Below, piece by piece: positions 1-8,162 of a DNA stretch of 11,630 nucleotides. The DNA is from Odoribacteraceae bacterium (GTDB lineage Bacteria > Bacteroidota > Bacteroidia > Bacteroidales > Marinifilaceae), in NCBI GenBank assembly GCA_031267995.1, contig JAIRXZ010000167.1:1-11630 (forward strand), written 5' to 3'. The notes beneath the pieces were generated by a model. The model was not told the DNA's origin, did no database searches, and worked only from the letters and a program-made list of their open reading frames with translations. How positions within the stretch are numbered: the stretch's first letter is position 1; every line of letters begins with the position of its first letter. The position numbers and the translations under genes are program-made.

Positions 1-1
1 T

Positions 2-171
2 GATACGGGGATTGCCGCGGGAAGGGGGATTTACACGCGGGACAAGGAGGGGAGTGACGACGGAAAGGGTGTCGGGGGGTGAATTAGTGGGGGAGGGCGT
101 GATGATACGGAGATTGCCGCGGGAAGGGGAATTTACGCGCGGGACGAGGAGGGGAGTGATGACGGAAAGGG
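2..171. repeat. Degenerate 21-bp tandem repeat block with a 102-bp higher-order unit
   Basis: A 68-base segment at 2-69 recurs at 104-171 with five mismatches, giving a 102-bp period. Each copy divides cleanly into consecutive 21-base pieces (2-22, 23-43, 44-64, 65-85, then an 18-base piece 86-103) that share G-rich blocks such as GGGGATT followed by CGCGGGA. The block lies downstream of the terminator of the thioredoxin gene, so it is probably intergenic. The frames stay open across it because 21 and 102 are multiples of three; I see no start context, homology or signal suggesting a real protein. The same 21-bp unit length recurs in the large arrays at the other end of the window. Confidence 0.75.
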
Positions 172-180
172 GGGAGCATG

Positions 181-215
181 AAAAAATGGGGAGGCTCCCT
201 GGTAGGAGTCTCCCC
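181..215 (-). terminator. Rho-independent terminator after the TlpA-like gene
   Basis: Read on the minus strand, GGGGAGACTC (206-215) can pair with GAGCCTCCCC (188-197) with one mismatch. One further C-G pair leaves a loop of about six bases (199-204). An A and then six T residues (181-186) follow directly. It begins 24 bases after the stop codon of the thioredoxin gene, which is the expected place for the end of that transcript. Confidence 0.75.
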
Positions 216-238
216 GTGCATGCGGCGACGCGCTCGTA

Positions 239-1327
239 TTAGTCGAGCAGTTCGGCGATTTTGGCTTTCAGGGCTGCTCCCCTGAGGTTCTTGGCGATGA
301 TGCGGTTGTTTTCGTCAAGCAGGACGGTGTGGGGGATGGCGTTGACGGCGTAGAGCTGGGCGGGAGCGGCTTGCCAGAATTTAAGGTCGGAGCCGTGCAC
401 CCACGCGAGGCCGTCGTCGGCGATAGCCTTGAGCCAGGCCTCCTTGTCGCGGTCGAGGGAGACGCCGACGATTTCCAAACCCTTGGGGTGGTACTCGTTG
501 TACATGGCCACGACGTTGGGATTTTCGCCCCGGCAAGGGCCGCACCAGGATGCCCAAAAGTCGATGAGTTTCACCTTGGCCTTGACGCCGTGGAGGGTGA
601 TTTTGGTGCCGTCGGGGGCATCCAGCTCGAAGTCGGGGGCGATTTGGCCGATGCTGACGTTCTCCAACTTGGTGAGGCGCTCGGCGATGGCCTTGCCCTC
701 GCGGGTGTTTTTCGCTTCGTCGCCGAGGAGGTTGAAGCACTCCTTGAGCGCGTCGTAGTCCATGCTGGCAGCAGCGGAGGTGAGATTGTCGACGGAGGCC
801 AGGGAGTTGGGGTGCTCGGCGAGTATCTTGCGTTCTTCTACCATGCTGCTGATGTACTCGGTGTACTCGCCCTGGAGGGCGATCATGCGGGCGGTGTCGT
901 TGTTGTCGCGGGCGGTGACAAACTCGGCGTTGAGTTCCCTGACTTTCTCGGCTACTTTTTGTTGCGCGGCAAGAAAGAGGGAGGCCACTTGCTGGGTCTC
1001 GCCGCCCCCGGAGACGACGTAGTCACCGTCGATCGTGTACTCCGCGTTTTCGAGGTAGAGGCTGATTTGGCCGTCGAGGCCTTCAAAGAAGATGGATGCT
1101 TTTTGCAGCGACTCCACGGTTCCCGTGAGGACAAACGCGCCGTCGGCCACGGGGGCGGAGGCGATGGTGTCGCGGCGGCCGTTGGCGCTGACGACGAGGT
1201 AGACGTTCGCGCTGTTCACTTGCGCGACTTTCCCCTTTCCCGTTATCGTGAAGCCGTCGCCCGCGCAGAAAGCGGGGGACGCGGCGGCGATAAGGAGGAG
1301 TGAAACGAACAATTTTTTCATATACAT
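239..1327 (-). CDS. Exported DUF4369/TlpA-type thioredoxin-fold protein
   Basis: The 362-residue protein has an N-terminal hydrophobic signal (about residues 4-22, cleavage near SPAFCA-GDG). A beta-rich region (about 25-110) resembles the DUF4369 domain common in Bacteroidetes. A mostly helical linker follows, and then a TlpA/AhpC-like thioredoxin domain (about 225-362) with the redox motif WCGPC at 261-265 and the cis-proline motif IPHT at 331-334. Family knowledge makes it a periplasmic or membrane-attached thiol-disulfide oxidoreductase, probably reducing; the partner is unknown. Cys21 is preceded by Phe, so a lipoprotein is less likely than a soluble exported protein. Start choice is open between Met1 (1327) and Met3 (1321); both keep the signal peptide. 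It lies downstream of the heme operon but has its own promoter-like sequence, so it may be only partly co-regulated. A link to keeping heme-protein cysteines or heme iron reduced is inference. Confidence 0.9.
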   Translation of the reverse strand: MYMKKLFVSLLLIAAASPAFCAGDGFTITGKGKVAQVNSANVYLVVSANGRRDTIASAPVADGAFVLTGTVESLQKASIFFEGLDGQISLYLENAEYTIDGDYVVSGGGETQQVASLFLAAQQKVAEKVRELNAEFVTARDNNDTARMIALQGEYTEYISSMVEERKILAEHPNSLASVDNLTSAAASMDYDALKECFNLLGDEAKNTREGKAIAERLTKLENVSIGQIAPDFELDAPDGTKITLHGVKAKVKLIDFWASWCGPCRGENPNVVAMYNEYHPKGLEIVGVSLDRDKEAWLKAIADDGLAWVHGSDLKFWQAAPAQLYAVNAIPHTVLLDENNRIIAKNLRGAALKAKIAELLD

Positions 1328-1346
1328 ATCTTTTTAGTTTTATATT

Positions 1347-1363
1347 GTAACCGTTTCGGTTAC
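1347..1363. promoter_or_regulatory. Perfect 7-bp palindrome in the TlpA-gene leader
   Basis: GTAACCG-TTT-CGGTTAC is a perfect inverted repeat with a three-base centre. It sits between the putative -7 element (1373-1380) and the start codon (1321/1327), close to where transcription should begin. It could be a small operator or a 5' leader hairpin. No T-run follows, so it is not a terminator. Function is inferred from position only. Confidence 0.4.
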
Positions 1364-1372
1364 TTATCGGAG

Positions 1373-1400
1373 CAAAGATAAGTTTATTCGTGTTATCAAA
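1373..1400 (-). promoter_or_regulatory. Bacteroidetes-type promoter for the TlpA-like gene
   Basis: On the minus strand TATCTTTG (1373-1380) is a perfect match to the Bacteroidetes -7 consensus TAnnTTTG. A TTTG (1397-1400) lies 16 bases upstream, slightly closer than the usual -33 spacing. The surrounding DNA is AT-rich, in contrast to the rest of the window. The -7 element is 46 bases from the first possible start codon. The -7 match is direct observation; promoter activity is inference. Confidence 0.6.
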
Positions 1401-1449
1401 TCGCGAGGCTTTCGCGCTTTCACATTTAATTAACACGGGGGGGGAGGCG

Positions 1450-1480
1450 CCGGCGTCGCCCGCGGGTGGGACAACGCCGG
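1450..1480 (-). terminator. Possible hairpin after hmuS
   Basis: CCGGCGT (1474-1480 on the minus strand) can pair with ACGCCGG (1450-1456), and an inner CCC/GGG pairing is possible. It starts seven bases after the hmuS stop codon. No T-run follows; a run of eight C comes instead on the transcript strand, so this may be an RNA 3' stabiliser or pause site rather than an intrinsic terminator. Confidence 0.3.
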
Positions 1481-1486
1481 GGCGAG

Positions 1487-4400
1487 TTAACGCTTCCGCC
1501 TGGCGCGAAGGAGGAGAAAGGCGACGAGGATGAAGGCGGCCAGGGCGGCGAAGGCGACGAGGGCGCTGTTGGTGTCGTCGTCGGAGGGCGCGGAGGGGGC
1601 GGCGGGGTTGTCCTCCTCTTTTTTGAGGACGACGCCGCGGTCGGTCTGGTCGATGGCGACCTCCCGCACTTGGCTGATGGCGGAGCGATAGGCGGCGGCA
1701 TCGGCGGGCGATCGGGCGGCGATGAAGTCGCGGAGCTTGGCGTTGTCGCAGACGAAGCCGGAGCAGGAGGGGAGATAGGTGGCCACCAAGTCGGTGTGGA
1801 GCCGGGCGATCTCCGCGAGTTGCTCGTCGCTGGCCTTCCAGTAGCCCTTGCGGGCGGTTTCCATCATGACGGCGGTGATCTCCTCGAGGGCGGCGGGGTT
1901 CTGTTGCTGGAAAAACTCGCGGATGCCGAGGTCGAATTTGTCGCGGACATAGACGTTGAAGATTTCGTCCCACAGCTCCTTGTCGATGACCGAGGGTTTC
2001 ATGACGTTCCAGCCGTAGGTGTTGCGGACGATCTCGGCAAACTCGCCGGCGGAGGAGGCCTCGCCCTTCATCTTCTCGCGGATGTAGGCGGGGTTGAAGA
2101 TGGTGGTGCGGGATTCCACGCCGATGGACTCCTTCAGCTCCTGCACGCGGGCGTTGTTGCGGTTGCGATAATCGCTGAAGTAGGCGTCGGGATCCTTCCC
2201 CGTGACGTGCCGGGCGGCGAGGTTGATGCCCCCCATGAACTCGTAGACGTGGTCGAGGCTGAGCGCCCCCCACGCGTTGCTTTGGCGGGGCTGGATGACC
2301 ACGTCCACGCGGGTGAGGGCGGCCTCGAAGGCGAATTGGCGGAACAGTTCCCAACCCTTTTCGCTGCCGTAGAAGGCGCCCATGTTGTTGATGTAGGTGG
2401 TGGCGATTTCGGCCTCGTCCTCCCACCGGTCGCCGCTCTCCACCATGCCCTGGATGCCGGTGCCGTAGCCGCCGTTCAGCCCGCCGAAGACGCGGAAGGA
2501 GGACAACTCGCGCGCCTCGCGGGGCGACAGGCCGCGCTCCATGAGGCGACGTTCCGAGGCGACAACGCCGGAGGCCACGAAGTTCTCGTGCTGATCATCG
2601 GCGGCCGCGGCCATCTCCACCGCCCTGTTGATGAGGAAGAGGCGCGAGGCGGCGATGTCCCTCAGCTGCCCGGAGGTCTGCACCACCACGTCCACGCGGG
2701 GGCGCCCCAGCTCGGCGGAGGGGATCAGTCGCAGGTCGCTCACGCGGTCGAAGGCGTCGCGGATGGGTTCCACGCCCAGCATGTAGAGTACCTGGGCGAT
2801 GGTGGCGCCGCCGGTTTCGATGAATTCCGAACTCCAGAGGGTGTAGCTGACCTCGCGGGGGAAGGCGCCGTCGTGCCGCTGGCGGTAGAGGTCGATGGTG
2901 TTCTTGGCCAGCTGCACGCCCTTGTCCCAGGCGGATTCCGATGGGGTTGCCTCGGCGTTGATGGCGTAGAGGTTTCGCCCGGTGGGGAGGGTGTTGGGAT
3001 TGGCCACGGGGTCGCCGCCGGGCGAGGGGGAGGTGTAGCCGCCGGCGAGGGCGTTCACGAGGGAGCGCAGCTCGGCGGCGGGGCTTTCCCGGAGCTTCAC
3101 GCGGTAGTCGAGGATGCTGTTGAGGGCGCGGTCGACCTCCAGCAGGGCGAGGGCGAAGGCGGTCTCCTCCTTGGTGTACTCTTTGGCGGGGCCGCGGGGG
3201 GCGCCTCCCATCATCATGGCCATCATCCCCGACGGGGCGTCGCGGGAGGCGACAATCTCCCGCGCCAGGGCAAGCTCGTCGGCGGTCACCCCGGCCAGGC
3301 GGCAGAGGCGATCGTCCGTCACCGGCGCGGGGGTGGCGATGAGTTCATCCACCAGGCGTCGCGCCGGCTCCAGGTATTGGCGATTGAAGCGGGCGCGGTT
3401 GTCCGTGGCGTTGCCCTCGACCTTCCCGCGGATCCTGTCCAGGGCGCGGAGGCTGTAGGCGATGGGGTCGACGGTCATCGCCACCACGGAGGAGTTGACG
3501 CGCGCCGGTTCGTAGGGGACGCCCATCGCGTAGAGTTGGCCGGTGATTTTTTCCGTGGCCAGCTCCTCGGCGAAGTTCTCCACGCGCAGCACCTCGTCGG
3601 CGGAGTAGCGGGCGGTGGCGGAGCTGTCCAGACCCAGCTCGCGGTGGATGCCCAGTTGCATCACCACCCGCTTGACGTCGTCGGCTGCCCGGTCGCGATC
3701 GGTTTCCGGGCGGTTGTTGTAGATTTTAATCTTCTCCGTCAGCTCGCGGTAGATGCCCCGCACGTTGCTCTCCAGGAAGGGCGGGGTGAGGTGGGATTGC
3801 AGTCCGGCGTAGGAGCGACGCTTGGCGATGACCCCCTCGCCCACGTTGGAGATGGTGTAGACGTAGAAGTGCGGGAGGGCGCCGACGAGACGATCCGGCC
3901 AGTCGTTGCTGCCGAGGGCGACTTGCTTTTTGGGGGTAAACTCCAAACTGCCGTGGGTGCCGAAGTGGAGCATGGCGTCGGCCTTGAAGCCGTGTTGCGC
4001 CCACAGGTAGGGGGCGATGTAGGCGTGCGGCGGCGCGGCGTTGGTGCCGTGGATCACCTGGAAGGAGTTGCTGCCGCTGCCGGCGGCCGGTTGGGGCAGC
4101 AGGGCGATGTTGCCGAATTGCAGGCGGGCGATGCCGAGGCGTTGCCCCTCGCGGTCGCCGAGGTAGGCGCCGGGAAACTCCCCGACCTCCGCGAGCTTTG
4201 CCGGGCGGAGGGAGGCGCGCGCCCAGGTTTGGTACTCCTCGCGGGTGATCCACTCCGGGTTGGCCTCGCGGGCGAACTTGTCCAGCGCACCCTCCGCGTA
4301 GGCGCCAAAGACGGCGCCTTGCTGCATGATCATCCGCTCCAGCGCGCGGTGGTCGGCGGGAAGATTGTCCACGCGGTAGCCCTCGTCCTTCAGTTTTTTC

Positions 4401-5542
4401 AGGAGATTGTAGAGGGAGGGCGCCACCTCCATGCCGCCGGCGACCATCGCGTTTTGTCCCGGCCCCTTGAAGTAGAAGATGGCCACGCGCTTTTCGGCAT
4501 TGGGCTTGGAGGCCAGGGCGAGGTAGGCCTGCACCGTCCGGGTGAAAGTGGCCAGCCGTTCGGGGATGGCGAACGAGCGCAGGAGGCCGTCGTCGTCCCG
4601 GTACTGCGCGAAGAGGGCGAAGGAGCGGAGCGCCCCGTCGATCTCCGGCGTCACCACGCTTTGCGAGAGGAAACCGCCGGACATGCCCATCGGATCGTTC
4701 TCCCAATCCTCCACCAGGCTGTTGACCGTCAGGGGGGCAAAGAGGGGGATGTTACGCTCGCGGAGGAACTCCACCACGCGGTCGCCCATCCGCCCGTGCG
4801 GGAGGTTAATCACCGCGTCGGGGGAGATGGCGCGGAGAAACTCCTCCAAACGGCGAAACGAGGAGAGGGGGTAGACATTCATCCCCGCCGCTTCCAGGGC
4901 GTCGATCAGCCCCGACGGGTCGGACATCTGCCCGGTGATCACCACCCGTTTGCCGCCCTCGCGCCACAGCCCCCCGGCGCGGGCGAAGCGCTCGTACTCC
5001 TCCACCGAGGCGAACTCCAGCTCGTCGCCCGACGGGAGGGAGTGGTAGATATAGTCCGGCGAGCGACGCTCCACCTCGCCGTACTCGCGGAGGGAGGTGA
5101 GTTTGCGATCGACCTCCGCGCGGACGTAGTTCAGCAGCCCGCGATAGTTGCGCTGCCCGCCGCCGAGGTAGGCCGCGAGGCGGGCGCGGTGCACCGAGTC
5201 GAGACTGGAGATGTTGTTGGCCGGGTTCGTGGCCATCGTCGTGAGGATGGGGACGCCCCGTTCCGCCGCGCGCCGGATTTGCGCCCGCTGCTCCTCCACC
5301 ACGCGCAGCCCCATGCCGTTGATGAACACCATGTCGTAACGCCCCAGGCGCCCCAGCTCCTCCACCGTCACCTCCCGCACCTGCACGCGGGGGTTGTCGT
5401 TCGCCCGGGCGATTTGCCCCAGCGTGATGGCCTGGTAATTGACGAAGGCAACGCGCGTCGTCGCGAGGTACCGGTTATAAACGACGACGCCCGCCGCGAT
5501 GATGGCGGCGAGTAACGTCAACGTGATAATCCACTTCTTCAT
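1487..5542 (-). CDS. hmuS: HmuS: membrane-anchored CobN/Mg-chelatase-family protein of heme utilisation
   Basis: At 1351 residues this is the length and type of a CobN/BchH-like chelatase large subunit. It has a hydrophobic N-terminal anchor (about 4-22) and a second transmembrane segment at the C-terminus (about 1326-1345). A Pro/Ala/Asp-rich linker precedes the second segment and RARRKR follows it, so the bulk is expected outside the cytoplasm. The family signature HFGTHGSLEF is at 526-535 (His526, His530 are candidate metal or porphyrin contacts), and NVGEGVIAKRRS at 566-577 is the second typical motif. Canonical CobN inserts cobalt with cytosolic AAA partners; none is present here. Bacteroidetes HmuS proteins belong to heme-acquisition loci and are thought to take iron from heme rather than insert metal. 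The gene starts four bases after the hmuR stop codon, so co-translation is likely. Its wobble-base preference changes along its length (see findings). Confidence 0.9.
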   Translation of the reverse strand: MKKWIITLTLLAAIIAAGVVVYNRYLATTRVAFVNYQAITLGQIARANDNPRVQVREVTVEELGRLGRYDMVFINGMGLRVVEEQRAQIRRAAERGVPILTTMATNPANNISSLDSVHRARLAAYLGGGQRNYRGLLNYVRAEVDRKLTSLREYGEVERRSPDYIYHSLPSGDELEFASVEEYERFARAGGLWREGGKRVVITGQMSDPSGLIDALEAAGMNVYPLSSFRRLEEFLRAISPDAVINLPHGRMGDRVVEFLRERNIPLFAPLTVNSLVEDWENDPMGMSGGFLSQSVVTPEIDGALRSFALFAQYRDDDGLLRSFAIPERLATFTRTVQAYLALASKPNAEKRVAIFYFKGPGQNAMVAGGMEVAPSLYNLLKKLKDEGYRVDNLPADHRALERMIMQQGAVFGAYAEGALDKFAREANPEWITREEYQTWARASLRPAKLAEVGEFPGAYLGDREGQRLGIARLQFGNIALLPQPAAGSGSNSFQVIHGTNAAPPHAYIAPYLWAQHGFKADAMLHFGTHGSLEFTPKKQVALGSNDWPDRLVGALPHFYVYTISNVGEGVIAKRRSYAGLQSHLTPPFLESNVRGIYRELTEKIKIYNNRPETDRDRAADDVKRVVMQLGIHRELGLDSSATARYSADEVLRVENFAEELATEKITGQLYAMGVPYEPARVNSSVVAMTVDPIAYSLRALDRIRGKVEGNATDNRARFNRQYLEPARRLVDELIATPAPVTDDRLCRLAGVTADELALAREIVASRDAPSGMMAMMMGGAPRGPAKEYTKEETAFALALLEVDRALNSILDYRVKLRESPAAELRSLVNALAGGYTSPSPGGDPVANPNTLPTGRNLYAINAEATPSESAWDKGVQLAKNTIDLYRQRHDGAFPREVSYTLWSSEFIETGGATIAQVLYMLGVEPIRDAFDRVSDLRLIPSAELGRPRVDVVVQTSGQLRDIAASRLFLINRAVEMAAAADDQHENFVASGVVASERRLMERGLSPREARELSSFRVFGGLNGGYGTGIQGMVESGDRWEDEAEIATTYINNMGAFYGSEKGWELFRQFAFEAALTRVDVVIQPRQSNAWGALSLDHVYEFMGGINLAARHVTGKDPDAYFSDYRNRNNARVQELKESIGVESRTTIFNPAYIREKMKGEASSAGEFAEIVRNTYGWNVMKPSVIDKELWDEIFNVYVRDKFDLGIREFFQQQNPAALEEITAVMMETARKGYWKASDEQLAEIARLHTDLVATYLPSCSGFVCDNAKLRDFIAARSPADAAAYRSAISQVREVAIDQTDRGVVLKKEEDNPAAPSAPSDDDTNSALVAFAALAAFILVAFLLLRARRKR

Positions 5543-5545
5543 GGT

Positions 5546-7798
5546 CTAAATTTTTATGGACAGCGTCAGCATGTAGTCGATGCCCCGGCTCAGCGAGGCG
5601 TAGGTATCGCCGGTGACGTTCTTGTCCTTGAAGTTAAAAATATTGTCGATGCCCGCCATCAGCGAGATGCCGCGGGGGAACTCGCCGGCGAGGTTCAGCT
5701 TCCAGTTGCTCCGCGCCGCGTTTTTCTGGTAATAGTAGATGCCCGTCCCCTGGTTGAGGCTCCAGACGTTGACGCTGCACATCCACCGGCCGCTGAGGCT
5801 GGCGTGGGCGCGCACCTTGCCGATGTCCTGGCCGTACTCCGCGCGGAAGGTGGCCGTGTGGGGACGCACGGACGAGCGGTTGCGGCCGTCCACCTCCGCG
5901 TAGTCATCGACGTACGCGTAGGAGGCGCGCAGCCCCAGGCCAAAGGGGAAGCGGGCGCGCGCCGTCATGTCGATGCCCGCCGTTTTCGCCTCGTCGGAGT
6001 TCATGTTGACCATGAAATAGTCCCCGTTGTCGTCCACCACGTCCTGCAGCACGATTTTCCGCTCGAAGCGGTTGACGTACCCGGAGACGGTGGCGTTAAA
6101 GATGCCCCTGTTCACCTCCGCCGACAGGGAATATTGCCGGCTCACCTCCGGCTTCAGGTCGCGGTTGCCGAGGAGGGTAAACATCCCCTGGTGATCCCAC
6201 TCCGAGTACAGCTCCTTCAGCGACGGCGAGCGGAAGCCCGTGGCAAACCCGCCCCGGAAGGTGAACGCGCCCCGACGGTACATGGCCGACACCTTCGGGC
6301 TGACGTGCAGGTTGTATTCCGAGTGATAATCCAGCCGCGCCCCCGCCACCAGGCTCAGCCCCTCCATCGCCCGGAACTCCTCCTGGAGGTAGTAGACGTA
6401 GTTCTGCACCTCGTTGGCGGCGGTGTCCCTGAACATGTAGTGCATGAGGCGCTCCGTGTTCAGCTCCGCGCCCGCGACGATGTGGTGGCGCTCGCCGGGC
6501 GAGAGGGAGTAGGCCAGCCGGGCGTTGTTCAGCACGTCGCGGTAGGTGTGCTCCTTGCGACCGGTGAGGACGTAGTCGATATACTTGTCGAAATGGTCGC
6601 GGTTGTAGCTCAGCTCCAGGATATGGTTCTCGTTGAAGATATACTTGGCGCGGGCGCCCACCGAGTACTCGTCGGAGAGATCGGCCTTCTTGTTATTCAG
6701 CGACGCCAGGTAGGAGCGGCGGAAGGAGTAATAGGAGCCGGTGGCCGCCACGCTCAGCCGTTCGTTAAAATTGTAGCCCAGCTTCTCGTTCACCTGCCAC
6801 ACGCGGTAGCCGGAGACATCCGTCTTCCCCGGCGTCCCCGTCACCACGGAATCGCGGCCGCCGGCGGTTTCGTACACCGTGGTCGTACCCTCGGCGTCCG
6901 CCAGCGAGAAAGGCTCCCGCGTGCGGTACGACCCCGAAGTCAGCGTCGAAAACCCGCCGCGCCGCGCCCCCAGGGAGGCCGCGTACTTCCGCTCGTCGCG
7001 ACTGCTGACCGTCGCCGACGCGCTCCCGGCCAACCGCCGGCGCACGTCCTTCGTGATGATGTTCACCACGCCCCCCAGGGCGTTCGACCCGTAGAGGGTG
7101 GACATGGCGCCGCGTACCACCTCCACGCGCTCGATATTGTCCACGTCGAAGCGGTTGAAATCCACGTTATCCGCCGCCCCCTCGCCGGCCACCCGCTCGC
7201 CGTCCACGAGGAACAGCACGTACCCCGCGTCCATCCCCTGGAACGTCAGCGTCGGCAGCCCCGTGCCGTGATGCCGCCCGAACTGCACCCCCGGCAGCTC
7301 GTACTCCAGGAGGCTTTGCAGGTCTAACGGGTTCAGCCGCCGGATATCCTCGCTCGTGATCACGCGGGTGATCACCGGCGCGTCCTTCAGCGGACGCTCC
7401 GACCGGGTGCCCGTCACCACCACCTCCTCCAAATCGTTCAGCGCGCGGGAGAGGCGGAAGACAATCACGTCGCCATCATCCCCCGTCGCGCGCTCCATCG
7501 GCTCGAACCCCACGTGGCTCGCCACCAGCGCGTGCCGTCCCTCCCGCAGCCGCAGTGAAAACTCCCCCGCCGCGTTCGTCTCCGTCCCCGCGTTCGTCCC
7601 CTTCACGCGCACCGTGGCGTGGGGCAGGGCGGCGCCCCGGTCGTCCTGCACCACCCCGCGAACCACCCGCCACTCCTCCGCCGCCGCGCACGGCCGGCCA
7701 AATAAACAAAGCGCTAATAACAGGCACGCCGGCGCCATCGCGCCACGCGCCCGGCGGGGAAGGAGGCCCCTCCCCGCGTCTTCTCGTGTGTATATCAT
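5546..7798 (-). CDS. hmuR: HmuR: TonB-dependent outer-membrane heme receptor
   Basis: The 750-residue protein begins with a signal peptide, followed by a carboxypeptidase-regulatory-like domain (about 46-115) and a TonB-box-like stretch (LEEVVVTGTR, 123-132). A plug domain (about 138-252, with GSNALGGVVNIITKDV at its end) and a 22-strand-type barrel to the C-terminus follow. Heme-receptor features are visible: FRSP (522-525, the FRAP box), NRDL (545-548, the NPDL box), His536 between them, and a His-His pair in the plug (176-177). In HmuR/HemR-type receptors one plug and one loop histidine bind heme; assigning these here is inference. I prefer Met1 over Met21 because residues 1-20 carry the basic residues expected before the hydrophobic core. 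It starts 34 bases after hmuV and ends three bases before hmuS. Confidence 0.92.
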   Translation of the reverse strand: MIYTREDAGRGLLPRRARGAMAPACLLLALCLFGRPCAAAEEWRVVRGVVQDDRGAALPHATVRVKGTNAGTETNAAGEFSLRLREGRHALVASHVGFEPMERATGDDGDVIVFRLSRALNDLEEVVVTGTRSERPLKDAPVITRVITSEDIRRLNPLDLQSLLEYELPGVQFGRHHGTGLPTLTFQGMDAGYVLFLVDGERVAGEGAADNVDFNRFDVDNIERVEVVRGAMSTLYGSNALGGVVNIITKDVRRRLAGSASATVSSRDERKYAASLGARRGGFSTLTSGSYRTREPFSLADAEGTTTVYETAGGRDSVVTGTPGKTDVSGYRVWQVNEKLGYNFNERLSVAATGSYYSFRRSYLASLNNKKADLSDEYSVGARAKYIFNENHILELSYNRDHFDKYIDYVLTGRKEHTYRDVLNNARLAYSLSPGERHHIVAGAELNTERLMHYMFRDTAANEVQNYVYYLQEEFRAMEGLSLVAGARLDYHSEYNLHVSPKVSAMYRRGAFTFRGGFATGFRSPSLKELYSEWDHQGMFTLLGNRDLKPEVSRQYSLSAEVNRGIFNATVSGYVNRFERKIVLQDVVDDNGDYFMVNMNSDEAKTAGIDMTARARFPFGLGLRASYAYVDDYAEVDGRNRSSVRPHTATFRAEYGQDIGKVRAHASLSGRWMCSVNVWSLNQGTGIYYYQKNAARSNWKLNLAGEFPRGISLMAGIDNIFNFKDKNVTGDTYASLSRGIDYMLTLSIKI

Positions 7799-7832
7799 AT
7801 TGCTTGATTTTGTGTTTAACCTATCCTGCTCG

Positions 7833-8162
7833 TCACTCCGGGATATAGATAATCTCCCCGTTCTCCAACTCGTAAGCCACCCCCACCTTTCGGCCGCGGG
7901 AGCCTTGCCCCTCCTCCTGCCCCGACGGCTTGTAGCGCGTCACCTTCTCGCCCTCCTTGGTAATAATCTCCATGTTATCCTTGCCGGGATTCTTCACCAT
8001 CGTGAAATCCTCGCGCGAAAACACCTCCGTCATGTTATACTTCGCCACCAGCGCCACCATCAGCGCCACGGCAAAAACCATCGCCACGTCAAACAGGTTG
8101 GTCAGCAAGCCGACCGGATCGGCCTCCTCCCCGCTTGCCAGCGAACGACGACGACGCCTCAT
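7833..8162 (-). CDS. hmuV: HmuV: ExbD-like single-pass DUF2149 protein
   Basis: The protein has 109 residues: a basic N-terminus (five Arg in residues 2-6), one transmembrane helix (about 24-42) and a roughly 65-residue periplasmic tail. The segment around Asp25 (NLFDVAMVFAVALMVAL) has the same layout as the proton-carrying helix of ExbD, whose essential Asp is also in the motif FIDV. The tail ends in a short beta-like stretch (VAYELENGEIIYIPE). The start at 8162 is fixed by an ATGA overlap with the hmuU stop codon; an upstream open frame runs inside hmuU and is a shadow. DUF2149 proteins are the HmuV partner of HmuU in Bacteroidetes heme loci. Expected role: with HmuU, converts proton flow into mechanical work on a TonB-like protein or on HmuS. 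Confidence 0.85.
   Translation of the reverse strand: MRRRRRSLASGEEADPVGLLTNLFDVAMVFAVALMVALVAKYNMTEVFSREDFTMVKNPGKDNMEIITKEGEKVTRYKPSGQEEGQGSRGRKVGVAYELENGEIIYIPE

Noticed and set aside
12..242. A 76-residue plus-strand protein at the left edge
   Set aside because: It is made of the 102-bp repeat and runs through the terminator of the opposite-strand gene.
1466..5515. A 1349-codon open frame on the plus strand opposite hmuS
   Set aside because: It is the antisense shadow of a GC-rich gene; the translation is low-complexity (Gly, His, Val, Ala rich) and has no family features, whereas the minus-strand protein has clear chelatase motifs.
5804..7327. A 507-codon plus-strand frame opposite hmuR, and a similar 324-codon frame at 329-1303
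   Set aside because: Both are antisense shadows of well-recognised genes with skewed composition and no domains.
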